Assembly: GCA_910578095.1 (NCBI GenBank)
Contig: CAJTOZ010000001.1
Span: 62,001-126,000 of the forward strand
From: an uncultured Muribaculaceae bacterium
Lineage (GTDB): Bacteria; Bacteroidota; Bacteroidia; Bacteroidales; Muribaculaceae
Direction of reading: 5' to 3'
DNA length: 64,000 nucleotides
Below, piece by piece: positions 8,271 through 18,100 of this stretch. The notes beneath the pieces were generated by a model. It ran no database searches and was not told where the DNA came from. It saw nothing but the letters and a program-made list of their open reading frames with translations. The translations under genes and the position numbers were made by a program. How positions within the stretch are numbered: position 1 is the first letter of the stretch; every line of letters starts with the position of its first letter.

Positions 8271-10640
8271 TTATTTCACGGATATCTTGCGTACGGTGCC
8301 GTCGGTATATTTTACCACGTATACGCCGGGAGCTGCATTGGCAGCGTTGACTGCGCGACCGCTGAGGTCGTACATGCCGGCCACTTCGGCGTTGGTGTCG
8401 GTGATGATGTCGGCGATGCCTGCAGCATCCTTGATGGGCAAGGTCACTTCCACGCCGGGGCCTTTCACCACCACATTGCCTTTGGCCTCGGTGGTGGTGT
8501 CTTTGTGGCGTACGGTGAGCACGCATTCGTTGTAGCGACCTGCCACGCTTGCCTCTACGCCGGCGGGAGCCTCTACGGTGAGCTTGCTGCCATCGTAATA
8601 GCTGCCGAGAGCCACTGTGGTGGCGCTGCCATCGGCGGGCAGTACGATGCTCTCGGCCTCGGTGGTCAGCCAGGGATATTCGGCTTCAAGCGCGATTGCG
8701 AAAGCTGCGTATGGATCTACGTAGTCGCCATTCTCTTTGTAGACCATGGGCTTGATATTGTAGTAGGCGGGGCGGCCTGTCTGGCTGCTCATGTCTATGT
8801 GGCTGAAGATATAGCCCCAGCACAGGTAGTTGGGATCGGGATAAGCCGACTGAAGGGGAACGAAGTACTGTACCTTTTCAGAGCGGAAGCCTTCAAACAT
8901 AATGAAGTAGGCGGGATGCTCTTCAGTGGCCTGCAGCGCTACAGGGGTGGTGAAGTCGAAAGGCAGGCAGAGGTAGCCCTTTGAATCGGAATATTCAGCA
9001 ATAATCTGCGAACCTTTTATTTTGGTTGTTGCGATCTTGGTGAACGTTTCATAGTTTGTGTCCATTTCCTCGTTCAGGCCGTAGATGTTGACAGTGAGCT
9101 CGGCATCGGCATCAATCTGTCCCCAGCCGTATACGGTGATGCCGTTGATCACGATGGGAGCCCCAGACGGTGCGTAGAAGAGGTTGGCGATACCTTCAAG
9201 GTGGTTGTAGTCGCCAGGATTTGCAGTTTCACCATTAAGGGTGTAGTTGAGCCAGTACAGATCTGTGTTGGGACTGTAGCCGAACACCGGAATGGCAGGA
9301 TCTCCGATTGTGGGATCGTCCACTGTGGTGAATGTGATTCCCAGAGAATTGAAGTCGAACGGAAGAAGGTTGGCTTCGAACTCGGAGCCATCGCCGAGTG
9401 TGCGCTCGGCCTTGCCACCGGCCTGGAAGTACACATAGGGGGCGGTGTAGGACGCAGGAGTAGCGCCGGGAGCCGAAGCAGTGAGGGTGGGCGGATAGAA
9501 CAGGTTGTTGCGCATGGTGGTGGGGCTGCTGTAGTCCGGAACGTATGTTACGTTGAGTTCCCACGGGTCGTCGGATGTAACGAATTCGGCAGTCTCAGGA
9601 TCGCAATATTTCCATGTGAAGTCGGCATCGTCCAGCATGGAGTAGTTGCTCCATGTGAGAGGCGAGTACACGGGGTACTGGGCTATGCCTGCCTGCAGTC
9701 CGGTAAGGGATGGCGTGCGCTCGAATCCCCAGTAAAGGGTTTCCCAAGGATCTATGTAAGATACGCCTTCAAGCTCAGGATAGCCGATACCGATGGCATC
9801 GATGAACATTGTATTGCCGTCGGAACCTACGTAGCGGAAAGCCACACGGGTTTTCTTACCAGCGTAGTCGTCAATATTCACGGAGTGCTTCTGAAGTGCG
9901 GACGGTGTCAGCATCAGCATCTGCATAAGAGTGTGGTCCTTGTACTCATCGGCATAATCACGTAGCATGGTCCATTCTCCGCCTTCTACCTGCGCCCATA
10001 TCTGAAGTGTGGCGGCCACGACTTTGTCGCCGACAAATTCATATTTGTCCCAGTCCACGTTGTCCATATTGAAAAGGAAAGCGGGATCAAGGAAGAGCCA
10101 GTAGGAAAGGCTCATATTTTCGCTGATTTCTACAAAAGGCGAAATCAGCCATTCGTCCTGTTGGTCGGTGGAGTAGTTGATGCCGTAATAGAAATCGCCA
10201 TCAGAGGGAGCCGGAACATATGGCTGCGTGGCAGAGGGAGTCCAGCTTTCGCCGCGTTCCACATTGCCTTTCATCTCAACGGACCATCCTTCGGGCGTCC
10301 AGTTGATGTCTTTGCCATCCCAATCCTCAAAACTTTCGAAAAGCACGTAGCCTTCTGGAGCCTGTGCTTTTGTAATGGGTTTGCGGGTGGGTTTTGTGAG
10401 TTTGGAAGTACCGGTGTTTTTGCTGAATGCATCCGACACCTGGATTTTCTTAACTCCACGGTTAGCTGAAAGTGTGATGCCCGGGGCAAGACGGTGTGCG
10501 TGCTTGTTCTCCACATTTTTAATGTGGTTTGCCTTGAGGTTTTCAGAGGCATTCACAGTCTGCAGATCGGACTGCGGAGCGGCGGCGCTCAAACCGAGAA
10601 CAGCCGCGGAAAACAGCCCTGTGAGTAAAAAATGTTTCAT
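8271..10640 (-). CDS. Secreted protein with choice-of-anchor-J-like domain and T9SS sorting domain
   Basis: The start at 10640 (MKHFLLTGLFSAAVLGLSAAAPQ) gives a clear signal peptide; in-frame sequence upstream is not protein-like. Of 789 residues, the region at about 90-290 (FESFEDWDG, WLISPFVEISENMSLSYWL, TRVAFRYVGSDG) resembles the choice-of-anchor J/MAM-like fold of secreted Bacteroidota proteins. The last 50 residues (GMYDLSGRAVNAANAAPGVY, ending RKISVK) form a type A type IX (Por) sorting signal. The protein is therefore probably exported by T9SS and anchored at the cell surface. No catalytic motif is visible and the function is unknown. Confidence 0.75.
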   Translation of the reverse strand: MKHFLLTGLFSAAVLGLSAAAPQSDLQTVNASENLKANHIKNVENKHAHRLAPGITLSANRGVKKIQVSDAFSKNTGTSKLTKPTRKPITKAQAPEGYVLFESFEDWDGKDINWTPEGWSVEMKGNVERGESWTPSATQPYVPAPSDGDFYYGINYSTDQQDEWLISPFVEISENMSLSYWLFLDPAFLFNMDNVDWDKYEFVGDKVVAATLQIWAQVEGGEWTMLRDYADEYKDHTLMQMLMLTPSALQKHSVNIDDYAGKKTRVAFRYVGSDGNTMFIDAIGIGYPELEGVSYIDPWETLYWGFERTPSLTGLQAGIAQYPVYSPLTWSNYSMLDDADFTWKYCDPETAEFVTSDDPWELNVTYVPDYSSPTTMRNNLFYPPTLTASAPGATPASYTAPYVYFQAGGKAERTLGDGSEFEANLLPFDFNSLGITFTTVDDPTIGDPAIPVFGYSPNTDLYWLNYTLNGETANPGDYNHLEGIANLFYAPSGAPIVINGITVYGWGQIDADAELTVNIYGLNEEMDTNYETFTKIATTKIKGSQIIAEYSDSKGYLCLPFDFTTPVALQATEEHPAYFIMFEGFRSEKVQYFVPLQSAYPDPNYLCWGYIFSHIDMSSQTGRPAYYNIKPMVYKENGDYVDPYAAFAIALEAEYPWLTTEAESIVLPADGSATTVALGSYYDGSKLTVEAPAGVEASVAGRYNECVLTVRHKDTTTEAKGNVVVKGPGVEVTLPIKDAAGIADIITDTNAEVAGMYDLSGRAVNAANAAPGVYVVKYTDGTVRKISVK

Positions 10641-10727
10641 TCGCAAGTATTTAATTATGTGTATGATTGCTTTCGAGGTGCAAAAATAAATATTTTTATT
10701 GACACGGCGCACAAATCGATGAAAAAA

Positions 10728-10765
10728 AGCGCTCTTTTGTGTGTAATTTGACACAAAAGAGCGCT
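10728..10765 (-). terminator. Intrinsic terminator of the hpt-adk-amidase operon
   Basis: A perfect 15-bp stem (AGCGCTCTTTTGTGT / ACACAAAAGAGCGCT) with an 8-nt loop is followed on the minus strand by seven T. It lies 21 bp after the amidase stop. Confidence 0.9.
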
Positions 10766-10786
10766 GTATTAATTAAAATTTGGTTA

Positions 10787-12250
10787 TTATTTCGTCAATG
10801 CGGCTTTCATATAGTCTTCAAGGCCGAGGAAGATGGCGCGGGCCATGCGGGTGCGGAATTCCGGGTCGGCAAGCAGGTTTTCTTCTTCAAGCGAACTCAT
10901 GAACAGCCCCTCTACGAGCATGTTGGGATAGTCGGTGGGGCCGTTGAGCGAGAAATTGAAATTGCCTACGAGACCGAAAAGGTTCACATCAAGCTCAAGC
11001 AGACGCCGCGCTATTGCCAAAGCCAGAGGACGGTCGAAACTGTGCTTATAGAGTGCGGCTGTTCCGGGCGCGGCGAGGGCCCCTCCGCCGGAATTGTTGT
11101 GCACGCTCACGCTTATGTCTACGCCGGCATCGCGCAGGATGCGCTTGCGCTCTGTCATGGACGGTCCCGTGTCGCCGTCGCGGGTGAGCGTCACCTTGGC
11201 GCCGGCTTTCGTGAGCATATCGCGCAGCTTGAGTATGATGTCGAGGTTGAGATCCTTTTCAAGCAGACCGCTAGGCGAGCGCGCTCCGGGATATTTACCG
11301 CCGTGGCCGGCATCGAGGCCCACGTGCAGGCCCTTGAGACCGTCAACTTCGGGAGCGTGGCGCACATTTATGCATAGGGTATTGCCTTCGTAGCCCACGG
11401 TAAAGCCCCATACGTAGGCGCTCTTCAGGCGTATGATTATGCGATATACATCGCTCTCCACCTGTCGGAAATCCACGCGATCGATGATGCCGAGATCGAG
11501 CGAGCGCTGAGTTATCCAGTTGCTGTTGTCGCATGCTCCGAACAGGTCGATGCAGAGGCTGGAGGGATCGTTGTCCTCGGTCCAGTATGTGTAGGGAAGA
11601 CGTGCGGGAAGCCCTACGCACACCCTGTCGGTGCGGTCGTTGCGCGTTATGCTCCACGATCCTGTAGTTACAGGCGAAGCCGGAGCAGAGCCTTCTACGG
11701 CATGTGCGTATTCCTTGGGCAGGTAAGCGTAACGGTTTTCGCTCAGACGCACTTTATACAGCGCTCCGATCTCACCGGTGGCTGTAAGGCGTATGTCGCG
11801 ATCGAGGAAACACATTTTGGAACCGCCCAGGCGGTCGCCGGCCGGGCCGTACTGAAGGTAGGCGCCGGAATCGGTAGCCACGGTGATGGCGCCGATGAAA
11901 ACTGTTTCCTGCTTGGGCTCCTTGGCGGCTGCGGGCGATGATGCCCTTTTGTCGGCAAGGAAGATGTTGAGTGTGGTGTCGGCTTTTTGTTTCCCGTTTG
12001 CAGCCGAAATCTTCACTTTGTTCCGGCCCTTTTTGAGATGTATTTTTGCACCGAACGAGCCTGTGTGGTCGTAAACCTTGGCTTCCGTACCGGCTATGGT
12101 GGCATGTGCGCCAGGAAGCGTCACGCCCACAATGGTATGCTCGGCTGAGTATACGGTGTCTTTATCTCCGGAATAGATGCGCAGGGGCAATTTTGCCTGC
12201 GACGGCGCACAGATAGCTGCCGTCGCAAGGCATAACAGCAATTTTTTCAT
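10787..12250 (-). CDS. N-acetylmuramoyl-L-alanine amidase (Amidase_3 family)
   Basis: This zinc amidase removes stem peptides from muramic acid in the periplasm during cell separation. The 487 residues hold a signal peptide (MKKLLLCLATAAICAPSQA), an N-terminal beta-rich part with SH3/AMIN-like regions, and the catalytic domain from about residue 305. The catalytic domain shows GLDAGHGGKYPGA (first His), LLEKDLNLDI (Glu), SVHNNS (second His) and MLVEGLFMSS (late Glu). The gene starts 32 bp after adk and ends at a strong terminator, so it is probably the third gene of an hpt-adk-amidase operon. Confidence 0.88.
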   Translation of the reverse strand: MKKLLLCLATAAICAPSQAKLPLRIYSGDKDTVYSAEHTIVGVTLPGAHATIAGTEAKVYDHTGSFGAKIHLKKGRNKVKISAANGKQKADTTLNIFLADKRASSPAAAKEPKQETVFIGAITVATDSGAYLQYGPAGDRLGGSKMCFLDRDIRLTATGEIGALYKVRLSENRYAYLPKEYAHAVEGSAPASPVTTGSWSITRNDRTDRVCVGLPARLPYTYWTEDNDPSSLCIDLFGACDNSNWITQRSLDLGIIDRVDFRQVESDVYRIIIRLKSAYVWGFTVGYEGNTLCINVRHAPEVDGLKGLHVGLDAGHGGKYPGARSPSGLLEKDLNLDIILKLRDMLTKAGAKVTLTRDGDTGPSMTERKRILRDAGVDISVSVHNNSGGGALAAPGTAALYKHSFDRPLALAIARRLLELDVNLFGLVGNFNFSLNGPTDYPNMLVEGLFMSSLEEENLLADPEFRTRMARAIFLGLEDYMKAALTK

Positions 12251-12282
12251 GGTATGTATGTGGGTGAATGTGGGGCCGGGCG

Positions 12283-12861
12283 CTATTTCGCGCCGTCAAG
12301 CCTCGATTTGATGTCGTTGAAGATACGGTCCACTTCGCCGGAGCCATCGATGGCGTGATATTTTCCTTCGTTTATATAGTATTCGCGAAGAGGGCTCGTT
12401 TGGCTGTGGTACACTTTCAGGCGGTTGGTTATCGTGTCGAGATTGTCGTCGGCACGTCCGGTGTCCTTGCCGCGCTGCAGCATCCGCCGCACGAGTTCGT
12501 CCTCTGGCACTTCCAGGCCCACCACGGCATGGACCTTCGTGCCACGGTCGGCAAGCATTTTCTTGAGAGCTTCGGCCTGGGGCACAGTGCGCGGAAAGCC
12601 GTCGAATATCACACCACCGGCAGTTTTCTCAGGATTCTCGTCGAGTACGGCGGCCAGTACCTTCACCATGAGGTCGTCGGGGATGAGTTGCCCTTTGGAA
12701 ATGTATGAGTCGGCTATGTGACCGAGTTCCGTACCGCGTGAGATGTGATCGCGCAGTACCTCGCCCGTGGAGATGTGATGCAGACCGTATTCGTCTATAA
12801 GGCGCTCGCTCTGCGTGCCCTTACCGCTGCCGGGGGCACCGAAGATAACAACATTGAGCAT
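12283..12861 (-). CDS. adk: Adenylate kinase
   Basis: It catalyses ATP + AMP = 2 ADP. At 192 residues it is of normal bacterial length. It shows the P-loop GAPGSGKGTQ at its N-terminus, the AMP-binding FDGFPRTVPQAEAL segment and a short LID with RGKDTGRADDN. The short LID without four cysteines means the non-zinc type. I chose the ATG at 12861 (MLNVVIFGAPG); a GTG at 12909 overlaps the hpt stop but would add an unlikely Gln/Asn-rich tail. It is co-oriented with hpt (45 bp gap). Confidence 0.95.
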   Translation of the reverse strand: MLNVVIFGAPGSGKGTQSERLIDEYGLHHISTGEVLRDHISRGTELGHIADSYISKGQLIPDDLMVKVLAAVLDENPEKTAGGVIFDGFPRTVPQAEALKKMLADRGTKVHAVVGLEVPEDELVRRMLQRGKDTGRADDNLDTITNRLKVYHSQTSPLREYYINEGKYHAIDGSGEVDRIFNDIKSRLDGAK

Positions 12862-12905
12862 TTCGTTTGTGTAATTATTAATTTGCTGCTGCTTGGCGGG
12901 CATTC

Positions 12906-13460
12906 TCACGCCTGCGTCTTCAGCACATAGATGTCGTTGAGGTCGCGGGCCTTTTCGTTGAGATCAAGGCCGAAACCGATTATGAATTTTTTGGGGATGC
13001 TGAATCCCAGATAGTCGGGGTGAATGTCGGGCTCCTCGAGAGCTTCGGGTTTCAGGAGCAAGGAAGCTACTTTGATGTCGGCCGCGCCTTTTTCTCGCAG
13101 CCCGCGGAGCAGATGGGCGATGGTGTGGCCGGTGTCTATTATATCCTCAACCACTATCACATTGCGTCCGGCCACGTCCTCCTGCAGCCCTATCACTTCT
13201 TTTATAGTGCCGGTGGATCCCATACCGGCATAGCTCTTGAGGCGTATGAATGTGATCTGGGCATCAATGCCTTCTGAAGCTCGGAACAGGTCGCATGCAA
13301 AAGGAAACGCCCCGTTCAGCACGCAGATGAACAGGGGCGATTTTCCGGCGTAGTCACGCACTATTTCCTTACCCAACTCTTTGATGCGGGCATCGATGGT
13401 CTCTCTGGAGATGTAGGGCACGAAGGTGTGGCCCTCGTAGATCACTTCTTTCATCTTCAT
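12906..13460 (-). CDS. hpt: Hypoxanthine phosphoribosyltransferase
   Basis: This purine salvage enzyme converts hypoxanthine or guanine plus PRPP to IMP or GMP. The 184 residues contain the PRPP-binding motif VIVVEDIIDTGHT and the flexible-loop region LKSYAGMGSTG. It heads a likely operon with adk and an amidase. A minus-strand -7 box TAACTTTG lies at 13481-13488, about 20 bp before the start, with a TTG 19 bp further upstream. Confidence 0.94.
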   Translation of the reverse strand: MKMKEVIYEGHTFVPYISRETIDARIKELGKEIVRDYAGKSPLFICVLNGAFPFACDLFRASEGIDAQITFIRLKSYAGMGSTGTIKEVIGLQEDVAGRNVIVVEDIIDTGHTIAHLLRGLREKGAADIKVASLLLKPEALEEPDIHPDYLGFSIPKKFIIGFGLDLNEKARDLNDIYVLKTQA

Positions 13461-13540
13461 TTTTTTGTAAAATTTGGGTGCAAAGTTAGTGCTAATTTTT
13501 CAAACGACAAGCGGCCTGATGTTACTTTTTTGTGAAAAAA

Positions 13541-15148
13541 TTAATGTCCAAGTATGGAATATTTCCGTACATCGTCGTTGTTTGCAAAACGGTAGCCTGC
13601 GAGTTGCATAAGAGTGTACAGCGTTTCGGACGATTTCCACTCACGGTGCTCGTAGCGTTTCATCAGTGCCACGATGTCCGGATGCTCACGGCGATAGGAT
13701 TCGGACACGTATATAAATAAAGGTATTTGCACGGCCGTCTGAATTGAGGCTGCGGTATTTTGGGCATGACCGCAATGGTATGGGTTGGTTTCGTACAGGT
13801 CCTGGCCATGGTCGGGCATATACACTACTACGGTGTTTTTATCGGCGTAGAGGCCGATGATTTCGGCTATTATGGAGTCGTTGTACGCCACCGAGTTATC
13901 GTAGTGCGCGAGCATGCTTCGCTGATGCTCCGGCTTGTCGGCATAGTCGGCCTCGCTGAATTTGATGCGCTCGGCCGGATAACGCCTTTTGTACTGTAAG
14001 TGTTGCCCCAGCAAGTGATAGACCACGGCTTTGCGTGCGGCTGTGTCGCGCAGCACGGTGTCGCTCATGGTTATGAGCGCTTCATCAGAGTTGAATGTAT
14101 TGTTGTGGGTGGTGAAGCAGTGATAGTCGCAAAGCCGCGCATATTGTGTGGCAAACACGTCGTGCATACCTGTCTCGGCTTGGTTCGACAGCCAGTATGT
14201 CTTGTAGCCGCAAAGGCTCAGAATCTCCGGGATGCTTGTGCACGCCCACCAGTCTGTACCAATATCGTCGCGGTAGGTTGATAGTAGTGTGCGTAGAGCG
14301 CGCACGGTGGAAGTGCGCAGCGACGCCACGTGGTCGAAAGCGTAAAGGGCGCCTTCGCGCTGCAGCTTTTCTAAACGCGGCTGTGTGGGCAGTGGGTAGC
14401 CCATGGTACTGCAATGGCTGCGGCTCAGCGATTCGCCTATGATGAACACGAGATGGTCGGGATGTGCGGCTGCGGTGTCTTTCAAGTCGGGATGCGTGTA
14501 GAATTCTTTCAGGTCGGGGTAGTCGTAGCCTATGTAGAACCATTTCAGTCGCACTATCGGATGCTTTTCAAATACCGAAGGGTCGGCTGCGGTAATCGCT
14601 ACCGACAGAAGAAGCGCGATAAGAGTGGCTGTGCGGTTGCGCCCGATGAATGCGCCCATTGCCCCGATCGCGCATCCAATAGCTTTGCGTTTAAGTACGC
14701 ATAAAGCTATTGCCGCGCCGGCAATCAGTATTATCGCTGCAACAATCAGTGTGTGACGGAAGACGGTATGCGACAGGAACTCAAAAATCTCGCCAGAGTT
14801 CGATTCTAAGATTATGCCTATATAGTCCTGGTTCATCTCGGTTCTGAGTAGCGCCATGCAATAGATGTCCAGAATAAGCATCGCCGCGTACAAGGTGAAA
14901 ACCACAGCCGTAGCCACGATGCGCAGTGGGCGCGTTGGCAGAAATGTCAGCAGACATGTGGCCGCGTAGCTTATGCAGATGTCGGCGGTTAAGTATGGGA
15001 TTATGTGCCGCATGTTTGTGCTGTCAGCCATGGTCAGGCACACGGGACATGCGAGCATCAGTAGCGCCACAAACACGAGCGGATGCGCGGTGAGCGGCAG
15101 CAGCGTTGCCGAAGCCAATATATGTAGTGACTTCTTTATGTCGGGCAT
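13541..15148 (-). CDS. Phosphoethanolamine transferase (EptA/CptA-like, sulfatase fold)
   Basis: This 535-residue membrane enzyme probably transfers phosphoethanolamine to lipid A or core sugars at the periplasmic face. About five N-terminal transmembrane helices are followed by a sulfatase-fold domain starting near residue 230. The nucleophile region reads IIGESLSRSHCSTMGYP and the metal-site block YMPDHGQDLYE. It has GES where EptA has GET, closer to the CptA type, and HLLGQH where the paralogue at 18101 has HSYGSH. It starts 1 bp after the nrdG stop, so it is likely co-transcribed with nrdDG. The exact acceptor cannot be read from sequence. Confidence 0.8.
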   Translation of the reverse strand: MPDIKKSLHILASATLLPLTAHPLVFVALLMLACPVCLTMADSTNMRHIIPYLTADICISYAATCLLTFLPTRPLRIVATAVVFTLYAAMLILDIYCMALLRTEMNQDYIGIILESNSGEIFEFLSHTVFRHTLIVAAIILIAGAAIALCVLKRKAIGCAIGAMGAFIGRNRTATLIALLLSVAITAADPSVFEKHPIVRLKWFYIGYDYPDLKEFYTHPDLKDTAAAHPDHLVFIIGESLSRSHCSTMGYPLPTQPRLEKLQREGALYAFDHVASLRTSTVRALRTLLSTYRDDIGTDWWACTSIPEILSLCGYKTYWLSNQAETGMHDVFATQYARLCDYHCFTTHNNTFNSDEALITMSDTVLRDTAARKAVVYHLLGQHLQYKRRYPAERIKFSEADYADKPEHQRSMLAHYDNSVAYNDSIIAEIIGLYADKNTVVVYMPDHGQDLYETNPYHCGHAQNTAASIQTAVQIPLFIYVSESYRREHPDIVALMKRYEHREWKSSETLYTLMQLAGYRFANNDDVRKYSILGH

Positions 15149-15149
15149 A

Positions 15150-15638
15150 TTACGTGTGGAGTAGGGTTGTCTCGGTGGCCAGAGATGCCGCTACGTCGAT
15201 GAGCCGCTGGTTGGACGAGCCGCGGAAGCGTAGGTCGGGGTCTCTTTGCGCGTCCACGTAAGGGCCGTCGACAAGCACATCGATGTATTTCAGCAGTTCG
15301 GCCGCATCGGGCATTTCAAGCAGTTGCTCGTACAGGAATCCGGTGTAGCACCATATTGTGAGCCCGCGTTCTTTGATCGCCTTGGCGAGCGGGAGCAGTG
15401 CCTTGGCTTGATACATGGGGTCGCCTCCGCTCAGAGTGACGTTGAAATCGTTCTTGTCGATGCGTTCAAGCAGTTGCTGCACGGTGTAGTCCTCCCCGCT
15501 GTCGAATGGCCATGTCTGCTCGTTGTGGCAGCCTGGGCACGCGTGGGCGCAGCCGGCAGTATATATGGATGTGCGGAGGCCGGGACCGTCGACGGATGTG
15601 CCGTCGACGATTCCGGCCACGCGGATGGTCTGGTTCAT
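15150..15638 (-). CDS. nrdG: Anaerobic ribonucleotide reductase activase (radical SAM)
   Basis: It creates the glycyl radical on NrdD using SAM and a [4Fe-4S] cluster. The 162-residue length fits. The cluster motif CAHACPGC (Cys at about 30, 34, 37) has the CX3CX2C spacing of NrdG. VDGPGLRTSIYTAGC and LSGGDPMYQ are also typical. Its start overlaps the nrdD stop by 4 bp (ATGA), indicating translational coupling. Confidence 0.95.
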   Translation of the reverse strand: MNQTIRVAGIVDGTSVDGPGLRTSIYTAGCAHACPGCHNEQTWPFDSGEDYTVQQLLERIDKNDFNVTLSGGDPMYQAKALLPLAKAIKERGLTIWCYTGFLYEQLLEMPDAAELLKYIDVLVDGPYVDAQRDPDLRFRGSSNQRLIDVAASLATETTLLHT

Positions 15639-17842
15639 TTGTGGACTATACGGTCGTTGAGTTCGGCAAGTTTGGCTGTATTCCAGCGATCGGTGGTGCC
15701 AACGAGGTAACCGGTGATGCGTTGCAGGCGGTCGATGGCAGTGCTACCGCATTTGGGGCATGCTTCGAGGTCGGCTGATGCGTCCTCATAGCCACAGTGC
15801 ATGCAGCGGTTGCGGTTGTGGTTGACGGAGCAGTAGCCGATGTTGTGCCGATCCATCAGATCCACAATGTCGGAAATGGCTTCCGGATTGTGGGTGGCGT
15901 CGCCGTCGATTTCCACATAGAAGATATGGCCACCGCGTGTGAGCTCATGGTAGGGTGCCTCGATCTCGGCTTTGTGGCGCGGCGAGCAGTGGTAGTAGAC
16001 GGGTACGTGGTTGGAGTTCGTATAGTAAATTTTATCGGTGATTCCGGGAAGGATTCCGAATGTCTTGCGGTCCTTGGCTGTGAATTTGCCGGCGAGGCCC
16101 TCGGCGGGGGTGGCAAGGATGGAGAAATTGTGCTCGTATTTTTCCGAGAATTCATTGGCGCGCGAGCGCATGTGGCCTACGATGCGCAGTCCGAGGGCTT
16201 GTGCATCATCGCTTTCGCCGTGGTGCTTTCCGGTGAGAGCCACCAGACACTCGGCGAGGCCGATGAATCCGATGCCGAGGGTGCCATGGTTGATCACGCT
16301 TTCGATGCGGTCTTCCGGTCCGAGCACATTGGCGCCGTTCCACAATTTGCTCATGACGAGAGGGAACTGCTTGGCGAGTGCCGTTTTCTGGAAGTCGAAG
16401 CGGTCGTTGAGCTGTCGGGCAGCTATATCAAGCACATTGTCCAGGCGGCGGAAGAATGCATCGATACGCTCCTGCTTGTCGCGGATGTTCATGCATTCGA
16501 TGGCTATACGCACGATGTTGACAGTGGTGAAGCTGAGGTTGCCACGACCGATGGATGTTTTTTCGCCGTAACGGTCTTCGAATACGCGGGTGCGGCATCC
16601 CATGGTAGCGATCTCATAGCGGTAGCGCAGAGGGTCGTCGGCCTGCCATTTCTCATGCACGTTGAATGTGGCGTCAAGATTGACGAAATTGGGGAAGAAG
16701 CGGCGGGCGGTCACCTTGCACGCTAGTTGGTAAAGGTCGTAGTTGCGGTCGGTAGGTAGGTAGCTGACACCGCGTTTCTTTTTCCATATCTGGATGGGGA
16801 AGATGGCGGTGGCTCCGTTGCCCACTCCTTCATACGTGCTGTTGAGAAGCTCACGGATTATGCAGCGGCCCTCGGCGCTGGTGTCGGTGCCATAGTTGAT
16901 GGAGGAGAAAACCACCTGATTGCCACCGCGGGAGTGTATGGTATTCATGTTGTGGATGAACGCTTCCATAGCCTGGTGCACTCGGCTCACGGTGCGGTTG
17001 ATGGCGTGATGGAGCATGCGTTCCTCGCCGGTGAGGCCACTGAGATCGGTGGTGAGGTAGTCATCGAAATCTTTGTTGTAGAGATGGCTGAGATCTACTC
17101 CCTGCATCTGTTCCACATATTTTACCTCCTCTATGAACGTACTGCGCACGAATGGTGCGAGGTAGAAGTCGAACGCAGGAATGGCCTGACCGCCATGCAT
17201 CTCGTTCTGGGCAATCTCAAGCGATACGCAGGCCAGAATGGTCGCCGTCTCGATGCGTTTTGCAGGACGGCTCTCGCCATGCCCTGCGATGAAGCCGTAG
17301 TTGAGGATGCGGTCCATTGGGTGCTGCACGCAGGTGAGGCTCTTGGTGGGGTAGTAGTCCTTGTCGTGTATGTGGATGTAGCCGGAGCGCACGGCATCGC
17401 GCGCTTCCTGGCTGAGCAGATAGTCGTCCACAAAGGGCTTGGTGGTCTCGCTGGCGAATTTCATCATCATACCGGCGGGAGAATCCGTGTTCATATTGGC
17501 GTTCTCGCGGGTGATGTCGTTGTTTTTCGCTTCGATGATCTCATGGAACATGTCGCGCGTCTTGGCACGACGGGCGATACTGCGCTGGTCGCGGTAGGCG
17601 ATATAGCGCTTCGCCACCTCCTTGCGGGGGCTGTTCATAAGTTCCAGTTCGACCATATCCTGAATTTGCTCTACTGTCATGCGTTCCTCGCCACCAAAGG
17701 AGATGCGGTCGCATATCTTGCATATCAGGGCCTCATCCTCGCCGAGCTCGGTAGTGAGCATGGCTTTTCTGATAGCCGCTTTAATTTTTTCTTCATTGAA
17801 ACCTACGACTCTGCCGTCGCGTTTGACTACTGTCTGTATCAT
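15635..17842 (-). CDS. nrdD: Anaerobic ribonucleoside-triphosphate reductase
   Basis: This oxygen-sensitive class III reductase makes dNTPs. The 735 residues begin with an ATP-cone regulatory domain (about 1-95: VVKRDGRVVGFNEEKIKAAI). A ten-stranded barrel follows. The C-terminal zinc ribbon (CMHC and CPKC) precedes the glycyl-radical loop RITGYLVGTTDRWN. It is first in the operon nrdD-nrdG-phosphoethanolamine transferase. Its promoter, TTGG-N19-TACCTTTG, is visible at 17904-17934. I saw no clear NrdR box or riboswitch in the leader. Confidence 0.95.
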   Translation of the reverse strand: MIQTVVKRDGRVVGFNEEKIKAAIRKAMLTTELGEDEALICKICDRISFGGEERMTVEQIQDMVELELMNSPRKEVAKRYIAYRDQRSIARRAKTRDMFHEIIEAKNNDITRENANMNTDSPAGMMMKFASETTKPFVDDYLLSQEARDAVRSGYIHIHDKDYYPTKSLTCVQHPMDRILNYGFIAGHGESRPAKRIETATILACVSLEIAQNEMHGGQAIPAFDFYLAPFVRSTFIEEVKYVEQMQGVDLSHLYNKDFDDYLTTDLSGLTGEERMLHHAINRTVSRVHQAMEAFIHNMNTIHSRGGNQVVFSSINYGTDTSAEGRCIIRELLNSTYEGVGNGATAIFPIQIWKKKRGVSYLPTDRNYDLYQLACKVTARRFFPNFVNLDATFNVHEKWQADDPLRYRYEIATMGCRTRVFEDRYGEKTSIGRGNLSFTTVNIVRIAIECMNIRDKQERIDAFFRRLDNVLDIAARQLNDRFDFQKTALAKQFPLVMSKLWNGANVLGPEDRIESVINHGTLGIGFIGLAECLVALTGKHHGESDDAQALGLRIVGHMRSRANEFSEKYEHNFSILATPAEGLAGKFTAKDRKTFGILPGITDKIYYTNSNHVPVYYHCSPRHKAEIEAPYHELTRGGHIFYVEIDGDATHNPEAISDIVDLMDRHNIGYCSVNHNRNRCMHCGYEDASADLEACPKCGSTAIDRLQRITGYLVGTTDRWNTAKLAELNDRIVHK

Positions 17843-17903
17843 TTTAGAGGGGTATGGTTGACTGATTTTGGGGTTGCGGTTCCGGTGCTTTCGAAACCGG
17901 AGA

Positions 17904-17934
17904 CAAAGGTAAGCACAAAAGATTTACCAGCCAA
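17904..17934 (-). promoter_or_regulatory. Promoter of nrdDG
   Basis: The minus strand reads TTGG, 19 bp, TACCTTTG, close to the Bacteroidota consensus. The untranslated leader is about 55 nt. Confidence 0.65.
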
Positions 17935-18061
17935 CTTTTACGGCGTAAAATTTTCAACAATTTACTGTTTTGGAAAACTTTTCAGGAATTGTAAAATAGT
18001 AAATATCTAATAATCAGGAATTTGATTATTTAAAACGGAAAACTTTGTGCGTCTGGGGTTG

Positions 18062-18089
18062 TGTAAAATGTGCAACAACTTATTTTACA
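18062..18089. repeat. Inverted repeat between the phosphoethanolamine transferase and nrdD
   Basis: TGTAAAAT and ATTTTACA form a perfect 8-bp inverted repeat separated by 12 nt. It could be a weak terminator for the gene ending at 18101 or an operator; no U-run follows. Confidence 0.35.
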
Positions 18090-18100
18090 AGCTGTTGTTT

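Noticed and set aside
17843..18100. NrdR box or cobalamin riboswitch upstream of nrdD
   Set aside because: No sequence matching an NrdR palindrome or a conserved B12-box was found; only a promoter and a short inverted repeat are visible.
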